Below are positions 1-9,271 of a stretch of 64,000 nucleotides of DNA, in pieces (position 1 is the stretch's first letter; each line of letters opens with the position of its first letter). The stretch lies in contig NZ_MNAH01000005.1 of the NCBI RefSeq assembly GCF_001976065.1, positions 259,248 to 323,247 of the forward strand, read 5' to 3'. The notes under the pieces were generated by a model. That model saw only the letters and a list, made by a program, of their open reading frames with translations, was not told the origin of the DNA and searched no databases. Source of the DNA: Pseudomonas putida (GTDB taxonomy: Bacteria > Pseudomonadota > Gammaproteobacteria > Pseudomonadales > Pseudomonadaceae). The translations under genes and the position numbers were made by a program.

Positions 1-27
1 ACACCCCTTCCCGAGGCTGTCCCGAAG

Positions 28-3000
28 ATGTTGATCCTGCGCGGCGCTCCTGCCCTTTCTGCCTTTCGCCACAGCAAGCTCCTTGAGCAACTGAGCCAGA
101 AGGTTCCGGCTGTCAGCGGCCTGTATGCTGAATTCGCTCACTTCGCCGAAGTTACCGGCGTCCTGACCGGCGACGAACAGCAGGTGCTGGCGCGCCTTCT
201 GAAGTACGGTCCAAGCGTTCCCGTCCAGGAACCGACCGGTCGTCTGTTCCTGGTGTTGCCGCGTTTCGGCACCATCTCGCCCTGGTCGAGCAAGGCCAGC
301 GACATCGCTCGCAACTGCGGCCTGACCAAGATCCAGCGCCTGGAGCGCGGCATTGCCTTCTACGTCGCCGGCCAGTTCAGCGATGCTGACGCCCAGCTGA
401 TTGCCGATGCACTGCACGACCGCATGACCCAGATCGTCCTGGGCAACCTGGAGCAGGCCGCCGGCCTGTTCAGCCACGCCGAACCCAAGCCCCTGACCGC
501 GATCGACGTGCTGGGTGGCGGCCGCGCTGCGCTGGAAAAAGCCAACACCGAGCTGGGCCTGGCCCTGGCCGAAGACGAGATCGACTACCTGGTCAACGCC
601 TTCGTCGGCTTGAAGCGCAACCCGCACGACATCGAACTGATGATGTTCGCCCAGGCGAATTCCGAGCACTGCCGTCACAAGATCTTCAACGCCAGTTGGG
701 ACATCGACGGCGAGAGCCAGGAAAAAAGCCTGTTCGGCATGATCAAGAACACCTACGTGATGCACAGCGAAGGTGTCCTGTCGGCTTACAAGGACAACGC
801 TTCGGTAATCGTCGGCTCCGTGGCCGGGCGGTTCTTCCCGGACCCTGAAACCCGCCAGTACGGCGCGGTGCAGGAGCCGGTGCACATCCTGATGAAAGTC
901 GAGACCCACAACCACCCGACCGCGATTGCCCCGTTCCCGGGCGCCTCCACCGGTTCCGGTGGCGAGATCCGCGACGAAGGCGCGACCGGTCGCGGCGCCA
1001 AGCCGAAGGCTGGCTTGACCGGCTTCACCGTGTCCAACCTGCAGATCCCGGGTTTCGAACAGCCGTGGGAAGTGCCGTACGGCAAGCCCGAGCGAATCGT
1101 GACCGCACTGGACATCATGATCGAGGGCCCGCTGGGCGGCGCTGCGTTCAACAACGAATTCGGTCGTCCGGCGCTGACCGGCTACTTCCGTACCTTCGAA
1201 CAGTCGATCAGCACCCCGCACGGCGACGAAGTGCGTGGTTACCACAAGCCGATCATGCTGGCCGGCGGCATGGGCAACATCCGTGAAGAACACGTCAAGA
1301 AAGGCGAGATCGTCGTTGGCTCCAAGCTGATCGTGCTCGGCGGCCCGGCAATGCTGATCGGCCTGGGCGGCGGCGCGGCTTCCTCCATGGCCACCGGCAC
1401 CAGCTCGGCCGACCTGGACTTCGCTTCCGTACAGCGTGAAAACCCTGAGATGGAGCGTCGTTGCCAGGAAGTGATCGACCGTTGCTGGCAGCTGGGCGAC
1501 AAGAACCCGATCAGCTTCATCCACGACGTGGGTGCGGGCGGCCTGTCCAACGCCTTCCCGGAACTGGTCAACGACGGCGACCGCGGTGGCCGTTTCGAAC
1601 TGCGCAACATTCCAAACGACGAGCCGGGCATGGCCCCGCACGAAATCTGGTCCAACGAATCCCAGGAACGTTACGTGCTGGCAGTCGGCCCGGCCGACTT
1701 CGAGCGCTTCAAGGCGATCTGCGAACGCGAGCGTTGCCCGTTTGCCGTCGTCGGCGAAGCCACTGCCGAACCGCAGCTGACTGTCACCGACAGCCATTTC
1801 GGCAACAGCCCGGTGGACATGCCACTCGAAGTGCTGCTGGGCAAAGCCCCGCGCATGCACCGTTCGGTGGTGCGTGAAAACGAGCTGGGCGACGATTTCG
1901 ATCCGTCGACCCTGGACATCGGCGAATGCGTCGAGCGCGTCCTGCATCACCCGGCCGTGGCGAGCAAGAGCTTCCTGATCACTATCGGCGACCGCACCAT
2001 CACCGGCCTCGTGGCCCGTGACCAGATGGTCGGCCCGTGGCAGGTTCCGGTGGCTGACGTTGCCGTCACCGCCACCAGCTTCGACGTCTACACCGGTGAA
2101 GCCATGGCCATGGGCGAGCGTACGCCGCTGGCACTGCTGGACGCTCCGGCGTCGGGCCGCATGGCCATCGGCGAAACCCTGACCAACATCGCCGCTTCGC
2201 GCATCGGCAAGATCTCCGACATCAAGTTGTCGGCGAACTGGATGTCCGCCGCTGGTCACCCGGGTGAAGACGCGCGTCTGTACGACACCGTGAAGGCAGT
2301 CGGCATGGAACTGTGCCCTGAGCTGGGCATCACCATTCCGGTGGGCAAGGACTCGATGTCCATGGCCACGCGCTGGAACGATGAAGGCGTCGACAAATCC
2401 GTCACTTCGCCGATGTCCCTGATCGTGACCGGTTTCGCGCCAGTGACTGACATCCGTCAGACCCTGACCCCGCAACTGCGCATGGACAAGGGCACCACCG
2501 ACCTGATCCTGATCGACCTGGGCCGTGGCCAGAACCGCATGGGCGCCTCGATCCTGGCCCAGGTTCACGGCAAGCTCGGCAAGCAGGCGCCGGACGTTGA
2601 CGATGCTGAAGACCTGAAGGCATTCTTCGCGGTGATCCAGGGCCTCAACGCCGACGGTCACCTGCTGGCCTACCACGACCGTTCCGACGGTGGTCTGCTG
2701 ACCAGCGTGGTCGAGATGGCGTTTGCCGGTCATTGCGGCCTGAGCCTGAATCTCGACGGCCTGGCGGAAACTTCCGCTGACATCGCCGCGATCCTGTTCA
2801 ACGAAGAACTGGGCGCCGTGATCCAGGTTCGCCAGGACGCTACCGCAGACATCCTCGCGCAGTTCAGCGCTGCCGGTCTAGGCGAATGCGTGTCGGTGAT
2901 CGGTCAGCCAATCAACAATGGCCAGATCAACATCACCTTCAACGGTGACACCGTGTTCGAAGGCCAGCGTCGTCTGCTGCAACGCCAGTGGGCCGAGACC

Positions 3001-3924
3001 AGCTACCAGATCCAGCGTCTGCGTGATAACGCCGATTGCGCCGATCAAGAGTTCGACGTGCTGCTGGAAGAAGACAACCCGGGCCTGAGCGTCAAGCTGA
3101 GCTACGACGTCAACCAGGACATCGCCGCGCCTTACATCAAGAAAGGCATCCGCCCACAGGTTGCCGTGCTGCGTGAGCAGGGCGTCAACGGTCAGGTGGA
3201 AATGGCGGCTGCCTTCGACCGCGCCGGTTTCAATGCGATCGACGTGCACATGAGCGACATTCTGGCCGGTCGTGTCGACCTGAACGAGTTCAAGGGCCTG
3301 GTGGCTTGTGGCGGTTTCTCCTACGGCGACGTACTGGGTGCCGGTGAGGGCTGGGCCAAGTCGGCACTGTTCAACAGCCGTGCCCGCGATGCGTTCCAGG
3401 GCTTCTTCGAGCGTAACGACAGCTTCACCCTAGGCGTGTGCAACGGTTGCCAGATGATGTCCAACCTGCACGAGCTGATCCCGGGCAGCGAGTTCTGGCC
3501 GCACTTCGTGCGTAACCGTTCCGAGCAGTTCGAAGCCCGTGTGGCCATGGTGCAAATCCAGGAATCTAACTCGATCTTCCTGCAGGGCATGGCCGGTTCG
3601 CGCATGCCGATCGCCATCGCCCACGGTGAAGGCCATGCCGAGTTCGCCAGTGAAGAAGCGTTGCTGGAAGCCGATCTGTCCGGTTGCGTGGCGATGCGTT
3701 TTGTCGATAACCACGGCAAGGTCACCGAAAGCTACCCGGCCAACCCGAATGGCTCGCCGCGCGGGATCACCGGTTTGACCAGCCGCGACGGTCGCGTGAC
3801 CATCATGATGCCGCACCCGGAGCGTGTGTTCCGTGCCGTGCAGAACTCGTGGCGTTCGGAAGACTGGAATGAAGACGCACCTTGGATGCGTATGTTCCGT
3901 AATGCGCGTGTGTGGGTGAACTGA
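28..3924 (+). CDS. purL: Phosphoribosylformylglycinamidine synthase (FGAM synthetase)
   Basis: PurL converts FGAR to FGAM with ATP and glutamine, the fourth step of purine synthesis, in the cytosol. The 1298-residue product has the length of the large single-chain proteobacterial enzyme. It shows an N-terminal PurS-like part, two AIRS-like ATP-binding halves (for example HDVGAGGLSNAFPEL) and a C-terminal glutaminase domain. The glutaminase nucleophile is Cys1138 in GVCNGCQM, and the late His/Glu motif PHPERVF completes the triad. The ATG at 28 gives the typical start MLILRGAPALSAFR. Only 27 bases of upstream sequence are in the window, so its promoter cannot be judged. Family assignment is secure. 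Confidence 0.98.
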   Translation: MLILRGAPALSAFRHSKLLEQLSQKVPAVSGLYAEFAHFAEVTGVLTGDEQQVLARLLKYGPSVPVQEPTGRLFLVLPRFGTISPWSSKASDIARNCGLTKIQRLERGIAFYVAGQFSDADAQLIADALHDRMTQIVLGNLEQAAGLFSHAEPKPLTAIDVLGGGRAALEKANTELGLALAEDEIDYLVNAFVGLKRNPHDIELMMFAQANSEHCRHKIFNASWDIDGESQEKSLFGMIKNTYVMHSEGVLSAYKDNASVIVGSVAGRFFPDPETRQYGAVQEPVHILMKVETHNHPTAIAPFPGASTGSGGEIRDEGATGRGAKPKAGLTGFTVSNLQIPGFEQPWEVPYGKPERIVTALDIMIEGPLGGAAFNNEFGRPALTGYFRTFEQSISTPHGDEVRGYHKPIMLAGGMGNIREEHVKKGEIVVGSKLIVLGGPAMLIGLGGGAASSMATGTSSADLDFASVQRENPEMERRCQEVIDRCWQLGDKNPISFIHDVGAGGLSNAFPELVNDGDRGGRFELRNIPNDEPGMAPHEIWSNESQERYVLAVGPADFERFKAICERERCPFAVVGEATAEPQLTVTDSHFGNSPVDMPLEVLLGKAPRMHRSVVRENELGDDFDPSTLDIGECVERVLHHPAVASKSFLITIGDRTITGLVARDQMVGPWQVPVADVAVTATSFDVYTGEAMAMGERTPLALLDAPASGRMAIGETLTNIAASRIGKISDIKLSANWMSAAGHPGEDARLYDTVKAVGMELCPELGITIPVGKDSMSMATRWNDEGVDKSVTSPMSLIVTGFAPVTDIRQTLTPQLRMDKGTTDLILIDLGRGQNRMGASILAQVHGKLGKQAPDVDDAEDLKAFFAVIQGLNADGHLLAYHDRSDGGLLTSVVEMAFAGHCGLSLNLDGLAETSADIAAILFNEELGAVIQVRQDATADILAQFSAAGLGECVSVIGQPINNGQINITFNGDTVFEGQRRLLQRQWAETSYQIQRLRDNADCADQEFDVLLEEDNPGLSVKLSYDVNQDIAAPYIKKGIRPQVAVLREQGVNGQVEMAAAFDRAGFNAIDVHMSDILAGRVDLNEFKGLVACGGFSYGDVLGAGEGWAKSALFNSRARDAFQGFFERNDSFTLGVCNGCQMMSNLHELIPGSEFWPHFVRNRSEQFEARVAMVQIQESNSIFLQGMAGSRMPIAIAHGEGHAEFASEEALLEADLSGCVAMRFVDNHGKVTESYPANPNGSPRGITGLTSRDGRVTIMMPHPERVFRAVQNSWRSEDWNEDAPWMRMFRNARVWVN

Positions 3925-3929
3925 TAGCC

Positions 3930-4241
3930 GTGTACAAGCTTGCGTTCTTCGTTCCCGACAGTCATGTCGAATCGGTCAAGAGCGCCGTTTTCGCTGCCGG
4001 TGGCGGGCGGATCGGCGCTTACGATCACTGCGCCTGGCAGGTATTGGGCCAGGGCCAGTTTCGCCCACTGGACGGCAGCCAGCCGTTCATTGGCGAGGCA
4101 GGGCAGGTCGAACAGGTCGAGGAATGGAAGGTCGAGCTTGTGGTGGCCGATGAGTTGATTCGCCCGGTAGTGGAGGCTCTGAAGCAGAGCCATCCCTATG
4201 AGACACCGGCTTATGAAGTGTGGCGGTTGGAGGATTTCTGA
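3930..4241 (+). CDS. NIF3/YqfO-type small domain protein
   Basis: A 103-residue protein of the YqfO/NIF3 C-terminal-like family; a biochemical role is not established. It starts MYKLAFFVPDSHVESVK and ends with the family's typical HPYETPAYEVWRLEDF, where HPYETP is a recognisable hallmark. I chose the GTG at 3930 because the homologous start is MYKLAFFVP; an in-frame GTG at 3912 would add six residues overlapping the purL end. The gene begins five bases after the purL stop, so the two are probably co-transcribed. It is followed at once by a strong bidirectional terminator. Confidence 0.85.
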   Translation: MYKLAFFVPDSHVESVKSAVFAAGGGRIGAYDHCAWQVLGQGQFRPLDGSQPFIGEAGQVEQVEEWKVELVVADELIRPVVEALKQSHPYETPAYEVWRLEDF

Positions 4242-4256
4242 TCCTTGGATCGTCGC

Positions 4257-4293
4257 AATAAAAAACCCGCTGACGAATCAGCGGGTTTTTTAT
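4257..4293. terminator. Bidirectional intrinsic terminator
   Basis: Perfect stem AAAAACCCGCTGA / TCAGCGGGTTTTT around a CGAA loop, with A and T tracts on either side. It ends the purL-NIF3 transcript and can also stop readthrough from the sodB side. Confidence 0.9.
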
Positions 4294-4314
4294 TGCCTGC
4301 GGTTTCTTCGGGCA

Positions 4315-4345
4315 TAAAAAAACCCGGCAAGAAAGCCGGGTTTTT
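4315..4345 (-). terminator. Intrinsic terminator downstream of sodB
   Basis: AAAAAACCCGGC, a short loop, then GCCGGGTTTTT: a GC-rich stem with a T tract when read from the minus strand, 15 bases beyond the sodB stop. Confidence 0.85.
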
Positions 4346-4359
4346 CAGGAGCGTCGAGC

Positions 4360-4956
4360 TTAAGCGGTGAAGGTCTTGCCTTCGAACTGCTCAGCCACGA
4401 ATTTCCAGTTGACCAGGTTCCAGAACGCTTCAACGTACTTCGGACGCAGGTTGCGGTAGTCGATGTAGTAAGCGTGTTCCCAGACGTCGCAGGTCAGCAG
4501 CGGGGTGTCGCCGTTGGTCAGCGGGTTACCGGCGCCGATGGTGCTGGCCAGGCCCAGGGAGCCGTCAGCTTTCTTCACCAGCCAGCCCCAACCGGAACCG
4601 AAGGTGCCGATGGAAGTCTTGCTGAACTCTTCCTTGAACTTGTCGAACGAACCGAAGGCTGCGTTGATGGCTTCCGCCAGCGCGCCGGTTGGTTGACCGC
4701 CAGCGTTTGGAGCCAGGCAGTTCCAGTAGAAAGTGTGGTTCCACACTTGAGCGGCGTTGTTGAAGATGCCGCCCGAGGAAGTCTTGACGATCTCTTCCAG
4801 GGTCTTGCCTTCGAACTCGGTGCCTGGCACCAGGTTGTTCAGGTTCACGACATAGGTGTTGTGGTGCTTGTCGTGGTGAAACTCCAGGGTTTCCTTGGAG
4901 ATGTGCGGCTGCAGGGCATCGTGTGCGTACGGCAGTGGCGGCAATTCGAAAGCCAT
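4360..4956 (-). CDS. sodB: Superoxide dismutase [Fe]
   Basis: Iron superoxide dismutase, 198 residues, dismutes superoxide to oxygen and peroxide in the cytosol. The four metal ligands fall at the classic positions His27, His74, Asp157 (DVWEH) and His161. Gln70 in NAAQVWNHTFYWN is the residue typical of Fe rather than Mn enzymes. The ATG at 4956 (MAFELPPLPYAHDALQPH) is preceded by AGGAG at good spacing; a longer in-frame reading upstream has no family similarity. A TATGAT-type -10 lies on the minus strand at 5057-5062, giving a leader of about 95 bases. sodB regulation often involves iron, but no Fur box was confirmed by eye. Confidence 0.97.
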   Translation of the reverse strand: MAFELPPLPYAHDALQPHISKETLEFHHDKHHNTYVVNLNNLVPGTEFEGKTLEEIVKTSSGGIFNNAAQVWNHTFYWNCLAPNAGGQPTGALAEAINAAFGSFDKFKEEFSKTSIGTFGSGWGWLVKKADGSLGLASTIGAGNPLTNGDTPLLTCDVWEHAYYIDYRNLRPKYVEAFWNLVNWKFVAEQFEGKTFTA

Positions 4957-5056
4957 GATGATTCTCCTAATCAGGTCTGTTGCGGTGAGCGCAAGGCCGA
5001 TCACGGGCGGCCAAACAAGCGCCGGGAGTTTGTACTCTTTGCGGCGCAGGGATCGG

Positions 5057-5062
5057 ATCATA
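5057..5062 (-). promoter_or_regulatory. Possible -10 element for sodB
   Basis: TATGAT read on the minus strand, about 100 bases upstream of the sodB start. No good -35 hexamer is seen at 16-18 bases, so support is limited to the -10 match and location. Confidence 0.3.
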
Positions 5063-5131
5063 GCACCGGGGGTGCGGCATAACCACGCAACAACTGTGTG
5101 GAATAGAGGTTCCAGAGCCTTTTGGAATAAA

Positions 5132-5734
5132 TCAGCCAGCACTGATCAGTTGCAATGCTACGGCGAACATCATCACGGCCACCAGCAGGTCAAGAATACG
5201 CCAGGTGCTTGGCCGTGCCAGCCACGGCGCCAGCCATGCCGCGCCGAGCGCCAGGGTGAAAAACCACAACAACGAAGCACTCGCCGCCCCCACCACATAA
5301 GCGCCGGGTTCTGTTTGCTGTGCGCCGAGGGAGCCGATCAGCAATACGGTGTCCAGATAGACATGCGGATTGAGCAGCGTTACCGCCAAGGCGCTGAGCA
5401 TTACCGCGCGCAGCGAGCGCACAGTCTGGTTTTCACCCTGTTGCAGGCTCTGTTTCGAGCAGGCACGGCGCAGCGCCTGACTGCCGTACCACAACAGAAA
5501 CGCAGCGCCGCCCCAACGGGCGATGGCCAGCAGTGTCGGGTTCTGTGCCAGCACCGTCGCCAGGCCAAATACACCGGCAGCCACCAGCAAGGCATCACAG
5601 GCAACGCAGAGTGCCGCCACCGGCAGGTGATGTTCGCGGCGCAGGCTTTGCGCCAGCACAAACGCATTCTGCGTGCCGATCGCCATGATCAGTCCGAAGG
5701 CCACCAACAGGCCGTTCACATAGCTTTGCCACAT
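5132..5734 (-). CDS. argO: LysE/ArgO-family amino acid exporter
   Basis: A 200-residue inner-membrane exporter of the LysE superfamily, expected to export arginine and/or lysine. The N-terminal GLIMAIGTQNAFVLAQSLRR is the family signature, and about six hydrophobic segments fill the chain. It lies five bases after an ACT-domain gene on the same strand and close to the divergent argP gene, the known activator of argO in E. coli. That context supports ArgO over a general RhtB-type exporter, though the substrate is inferred. Confidence 0.88.
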   Translation of the reverse strand: MWQSYVNGLLVAFGLIMAIGTQNAFVLAQSLRREHHLPVAALCVACDALLVAAGVFGLATVLAQNPTLLAIARWGGAAFLLWYGSQALRRACSKQSLQQGENQTVRSLRAVMLSALAVTLLNPHVYLDTVLLIGSLGAQQTEPGAYVVGAASASLLWFFTLALGAAWLAPWLARPSTWRILDLLVAVMMFAVALQLISAG

Positions 5735-5739
5735 GGTAG

Positions 5740-6141
5740 TTACTCCGCGTTCGTCGCCAGGTCGCGCAACACTTGCAGGGCGCGTTCGGCGTCGGCCTGA
5801 CCGACAAACAAATGGTCGTGGTAATAACCGGCGATCACATTGCAGCTGATCCGGGCCTGGCCCAGCGCCGTGGCGAATGCAGCGGTGAGGCCGACGGCTT
5901 CAAGGGCCGAATGCACGTTCAGGGTGATCCACGCGGCGACATAGTCGAAGCTCAAGCCCGCCTGCTCGGCGCGGGAACGTTCGACAATCACGGTCAGGCC
6001 TTCCTGCTCGCGAAAGCTGCCGACGATTTCCAGGCCCGCAGGCAACTGGCCGTCGCCCAGGGTGCAGAACACGTACTCGCCGGCGTTGAGTTGCGGGCTC
6101 ATGCTGCTTAGCAGCGTTGCCAATGAAGTTTCGCCAGCCAT
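5740..6141 (-). CDS. ACT-domain protein, amino acid sensing (predicted)
   Basis: A 133-residue protein of the small ACT-domain family found beside argO in pseudomonads. It starts MAGETSLATLLSSMSPQLN and has two ACT-like halves, the second around ALGQARISCNVIAGYYHDH. I chose the ATG at 6141 because AAAGGA lies at suitable spacing; an upstream in-frame ATG at 6225 would add 28 unconserved-looking residues that run nearly to the argP start. It is co-directional with argO (5-base gap). A role in amino acid binding that modulates export or regulation is inference from the fold and context. Confidence 0.8.
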   Translation of the reverse strand: MAGETSLATLLSSMSPQLNAGEYVFCTLGDGQLPAGLEIVGSFREQEGLTVIVERSRAEQAGLSFDYVAAWITLNVHSALEAVGLTAAFATALGQARISCNVIAGYYHDHLFVGQADAERALQVLRDLATNAE

Positions 6142-6236
6142 ATCAGTGGTCCTTTTGAAGAGTTCTTGCTGGCCATTGTCGGGTACGAGCCTGTATAAGA
6201 AAAACCAATATTGCTGATCGCTCATTAGGAAAACTG

Positions 6237-7130
6237 ATGTTCGACTATAAATTGCTTTCTGCCTTGGCTGCGGTGGTTGAGCAGGCCGGTTTCGAACGGG
6301 CCGCCCAAGTGTTGGGTTTGTCGCAATCGGCGATCTCCCAGCGCATCAAATTGCTCGAGGCACGGGTCGGCCAACCAGTATTGGTGCGGGGTACGCCGCC
6401 GTCACCCACCGAGATCGGCCGGCGCCTGCTCAACCACGTGCAACAGGTGCGGCTGCTTGAGCGGGATTTGCAGACGCTGGTGCCGGCGCTGGACGAAGAG
6501 GGCCTGCCGGAGCGCCTGCGGATCGCCCTGAATGCCGACAGCCTGGCGACTTGGTGGGCCCAGGCAGTGGGGGATTTTTGCGCAGAGCAACAGCTGTTGA
6601 TGGATCTGGTGGTAGAGGATCAAACCGTTGGCCTCAAACGCATGCGCGCCGGCGAAGTCGCCGCGTGCCTCTGTGCCAGCGAGCGCCCGGTAGCCGGTGC
6701 GCGCAGCGTGTTGCTCGGCGCCATGCGTTACCGGGCCTTGGCCAGTCCGGCGTTCATTGCACGGCACTTTCCTCAAGGCGTACGTGCCGACCAGTTGGCC
6801 CGAACCCCGGCGCTGGTGTTCGGCCCGGACGACTTCCTGCAGCATCGCTACCTGGCGTCCCTGGGCGTTGATGGCGGTTTCGAACACCATCTGTGCCCAT
6901 CGTCTGAAGGCTTTATCCGCCTCACCGAAGCCGGACTGGGTTGGGGCCTGGTGCCGGAATTGCAGGTGCGCGAGCAACTGGAGCGCGGCATTTTGCTGGA
7001 GCTTCTGCCAGATAAACCGATCGACGTGCCGCTGTACTGGCATCATTGGCGCAATGGCGGGCAGTTGCTGGGGTTGCTGACCGAGCAATTGGTGCAGGCG
7101 TCGAAGCAATGGTTGGTGCCGTTGGACTGA
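6237..7130 (+). CDS. argP: LysR-family regulator ArgP/IciA
   Basis: A 297-residue LysR-type transcription factor with an N-terminal winged helix (FERAAQVLGLSQSAISQRIKL, split here only by family variation) and a substrate-binding-like effector domain. Length equals that of E. coli ArgP. It is divergent from the ACT-argO pair, the arrangement expected for a regulator that activates argO with arginine or lysine. The ATG at 6237 follows TTAGGA. The intergenic region after 6141 is the likely site for its operator, but no operator was resolved by eye. Confidence 0.9.
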   Translation: MFDYKLLSALAAVVEQAGFERAAQVLGLSQSAISQRIKLLEARVGQPVLVRGTPPSPTEIGRRLLNHVQQVRLLERDLQTLVPALDEEGLPERLRIALNADSLATWWAQAVGDFCAEQQLLMDLVVEDQTVGLKRMRAGEVAACLCASERPVAGARSVLLGAMRYRALASPAFIARHFPQGVRADQLARTPALVFGPDDFLQHRYLASLGVDGGFEHHLCPSSEGFIRLTEAGLGWGLVPELQVREQLERGILLELLPDKPIDVPLYWHHWRNGGQLLGLLTEQLVQASKQWLVPLD

Positions 7131-7198
7131 CGGGCAGCGTCAAGTCCTCACGCCCTACGCAATATGCAAAACGCAAAACGAAATATTCGGAGCAATAC

Positions 7199-8191
7199 AT
7201 GAAGATTCTGGTCACCGGCGCAAGCGGCTTCATTGGCGGGCGCTTTGCGCGTTTCGCCCTGGAGCAGGGCCTGGACGTGCGGGTCACCGGTCGCCGGGCC
7301 GAAAGTGTCGAGCATCTGGTGCGCCGCGGCGCCGAATTTATCCAGGGGGACTTGAGCGACCCGCTCCTGGCACGCGACTTGTGTTCAGAGGTTGAGGCCG
7401 TGGTGCATTGCGCCGGTGCCGTTGGCCTGTGGGGGCGTTATCAGGACTTTCATCTGGGCAACGTCCAGGTCACCGAAAACGTGGTCGAAGCCTGCCTGAA
7501 ACAGCGGGTGCGGCGCCTGGTGCATCTGTCGTCGCCGTCGATCTATTTCGATGGCCGCGATCACCTGGGGCTGACCGAAGAGCAAGTGCCCAAACGCTTC
7601 AAGCACCCCTATGCCGCGACCAAGTACCTGGCGGAGCAAAAAGTCTTCGGTGCCCAGGAGTTTGGCCTTGAAACCGTAGCGCTTCGCCCGCGTTTCGTCA
7701 CCGGCGCGGGGGACATGAGCATCTTCCCGCGGTTGCTCAACATGCAGCGCAAGGGACGTCTGGCGATCATTGGCAACGGTTTGAACAAGGTCGATTTCAC
7801 CAGTGTGCAAAACCTCAATGAAGCCTTGCTCAGCAGCTTGCTGGCCAGCGGTTCAGCCTTGGGCAAGGTGTACAACATCAGTAACGGAGCGCCGATCCCG
7901 TTGTGGGACGTAGTCAATTACGTCATGCGCAGGATGGAAGTCCCACAAGTGACGCGCTACCGTTCCTACGGCCTGGGTTACAGCGTCGCGGCGCTCAACG
8001 AGGGGTTCTGCAAGCTGTGGCCGGGACGACCGGAGCCGACCCTGTCGCGCCTGGGCATGCAGGTCATGAACAAGAATTTCACCCTGGATATCAGCCGCGC
8101 CCGGCATTATCTGGACTACGACCCCAAGGTCAGTCTCTGGACCGCGCTCGATGAATTCTGCGCGTGGTGGAAGGCTCAGGACATCCGCTGA
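7199..8191 (+). CDS. NAD-dependent epimerase/dehydratase family protein
   Basis: A 330-residue extended short-chain dehydrogenase. The Rossmann motif GASGFIGG sits at residues 7-14 and the active-site YxxxK is in PYAATKYLAE. The sequence around LRPRFVTGAGD and the C-terminal part resemble 3-beta-hydroxysteroid dehydrogenase/isomerase-like epimerases. The ATG at 7199 follows GGAG; the longer in-frame reading from 7046 overlaps argP and is rejected. The substrate cannot be deduced from sequence. It may be transcribed from its own promoter, since 68 bases separate it from argP. Confidence 0.85.
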   Translation: MKILVTGASGFIGGRFARFALEQGLDVRVTGRRAESVEHLVRRGAEFIQGDLSDPLLARDLCSEVEAVVHCAGAVGLWGRYQDFHLGNVQVTENVVEACLKQRVRRLVHLSSPSIYFDGRDHLGLTEEQVPKRFKHPYAATKYLAEQKVFGAQEFGLETVALRPRFVTGAGDMSIFPRLLNMQRKGRLAIIGNGLNKVDFTSVQNLNEALLSSLLASGSALGKVYNISNGAPIPLWDVVNYVMRRMEVPQVTRYRSYGLGYSVAALNEGFCKLWPGRPEPTLSRLGMQVMNKNFTLDISRARHYLDYDPKVSLWTALDEFCAWWKAQDIR

Positions 8192-8298
8192 TACCCGCTG
8201 CACTGAACAAGGGCTCGGGTTCAGGGTCAATCGATGCGGCCATGAAGGTTATACTGCGCCGCATCAAGCCATCACCGCGTTTCACAAAGGTTGACTCA

Positions 8299-9171
8299 AT
8301 GTCCATGCGTAACGATGCCAACGATGACTTCGACGATGTACCGAGCCTGCGTGCAGACATCCTCGATGACGATGATTTCCCCAAGAACACCCGCACCACC
8401 ATGCATTCGCGCACGCCGCCCGTGGTCAAGGTCAAGGCGGCGAGCACCGGGCCATTGTGGGCCCTGGTCGGCGCCTTGTTCTTTGCCTTCGCGGGCCTGG
8501 CCTGGTGGAGCTTCCAGCAGATTTCGCTGATGGAGCAGCAGTTGGTGGCGACCCAGGAAAGCTTTGCGCGAATCAGTGAAGAAGCGGCGGGGCGCCTGCA
8601 GGACATTTCCGGCAAGGTGGTCGCCAGCCAGACTAACGTCACCACCGACAGCGAAGCGCTGAAGCTGCAAATCAAACAGCTGGAAAACCAGTTGCAGGAT
8701 CAGGGCAAGCAACAACAGGGCGTCGCCGGCCAAGCGTCGGACCTGGACAAGCGCCTGGCGCAGATGACCGCGCAAACCAGCGATCTGGACAAGCGCCTGG
8801 CCCAAATGGCGGCCCAGTACACCGAACAACAGAATGCCGATACGCAACTGCAGGCGCAGGTCAAAGCCTTGAGCGCTGAACTGACAACCCTGAAAAACAC
8901 CCCGGCGGACACCGAAAAATTCGATGCGCAGCTTAAAAGCCTGGGAGCTGACATCACGGCGCTGAAGAAACAGGGGAATCCGAGCGCCGCCATCGACCGT
9001 CTGGAGCAGGACATCGTTGTCCTCAAAAGCCAGCAGGACAACCGTCCGGGCGCTTCTCAAAGCGCCAACCTGGCGGAGTTCGATGCGTTCCGCAGCCAGG
9101 TCACCCGGACCATCAACTCCCTGCAAGCGCAGATCCAGCACCTGCAACAGCAGTTGCGCACTCGCCAGTAA
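8299..9171 (+). CDS. Single-pass membrane coiled-coil protein, unknown function
   Basis: A 290-residue protein that I do not assign to a characterised family. An acidic N-terminal segment (residues 1-30, rich in D) is followed by one membrane helix at about residues 53-72. A long Gln/Leu/Lys-rich coiled coil then runs to the C-terminus, predicted periplasmic. Within it SDLDKRLAQM occurs twice in close succession, a small internal duplication. The ATG at 8299 follows AAAGG; the upstream extension is rejected. The organisation resembles envelope-spanning scaffolding proteins, but no partner is indicated. Confidence 0.75.
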   Translation: MSMRNDANDDFDDVPSLRADILDDDDFPKNTRTTMHSRTPPVVKVKAASTGPLWALVGALFFAFAGLAWWSFQQISLMEQQLVATQESFARISEEAAGRLQDISGKVVASQTNVTTDSEALKLQIKQLENQLQDQGKQQQGVAGQASDLDKRLAQMTAQTSDLDKRLAQMAAQYTEQQNADTQLQAQVKALSAELTTLKNTPADTEKFDAQLKSLGADITALKKQGNPSAAIDRLEQDIVVLKSQQDNRPGASQSANLAEFDAFRSQVTRTINSLQAQIQHLQQQLRTRQ

Positions 9172-9180
9172 GCCCTGCTT

Positions 9181-9202
9181 CATTCCCGGTTCGCCGGGAA
9201 TG
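9181..9202. terminator. Perfect hairpin with TTCG loop, likely terminator
   Basis: CATTCCCGG, TTCG, CCGGGAATG: a perfect 9-bp stem with a stable UUCG-type loop, ten bases after the preceding stop codon. It lacks a clear T tract, so it may work as a 3'-end stabiliser as much as a terminator. Confidence 0.55.
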
Positions 9203-9271
9203 AATCCCTCCCGCACCCACGCCATTGCCGTCTACGCTCTTGAAACATCAAAAAAGAACGAGGGACACGCC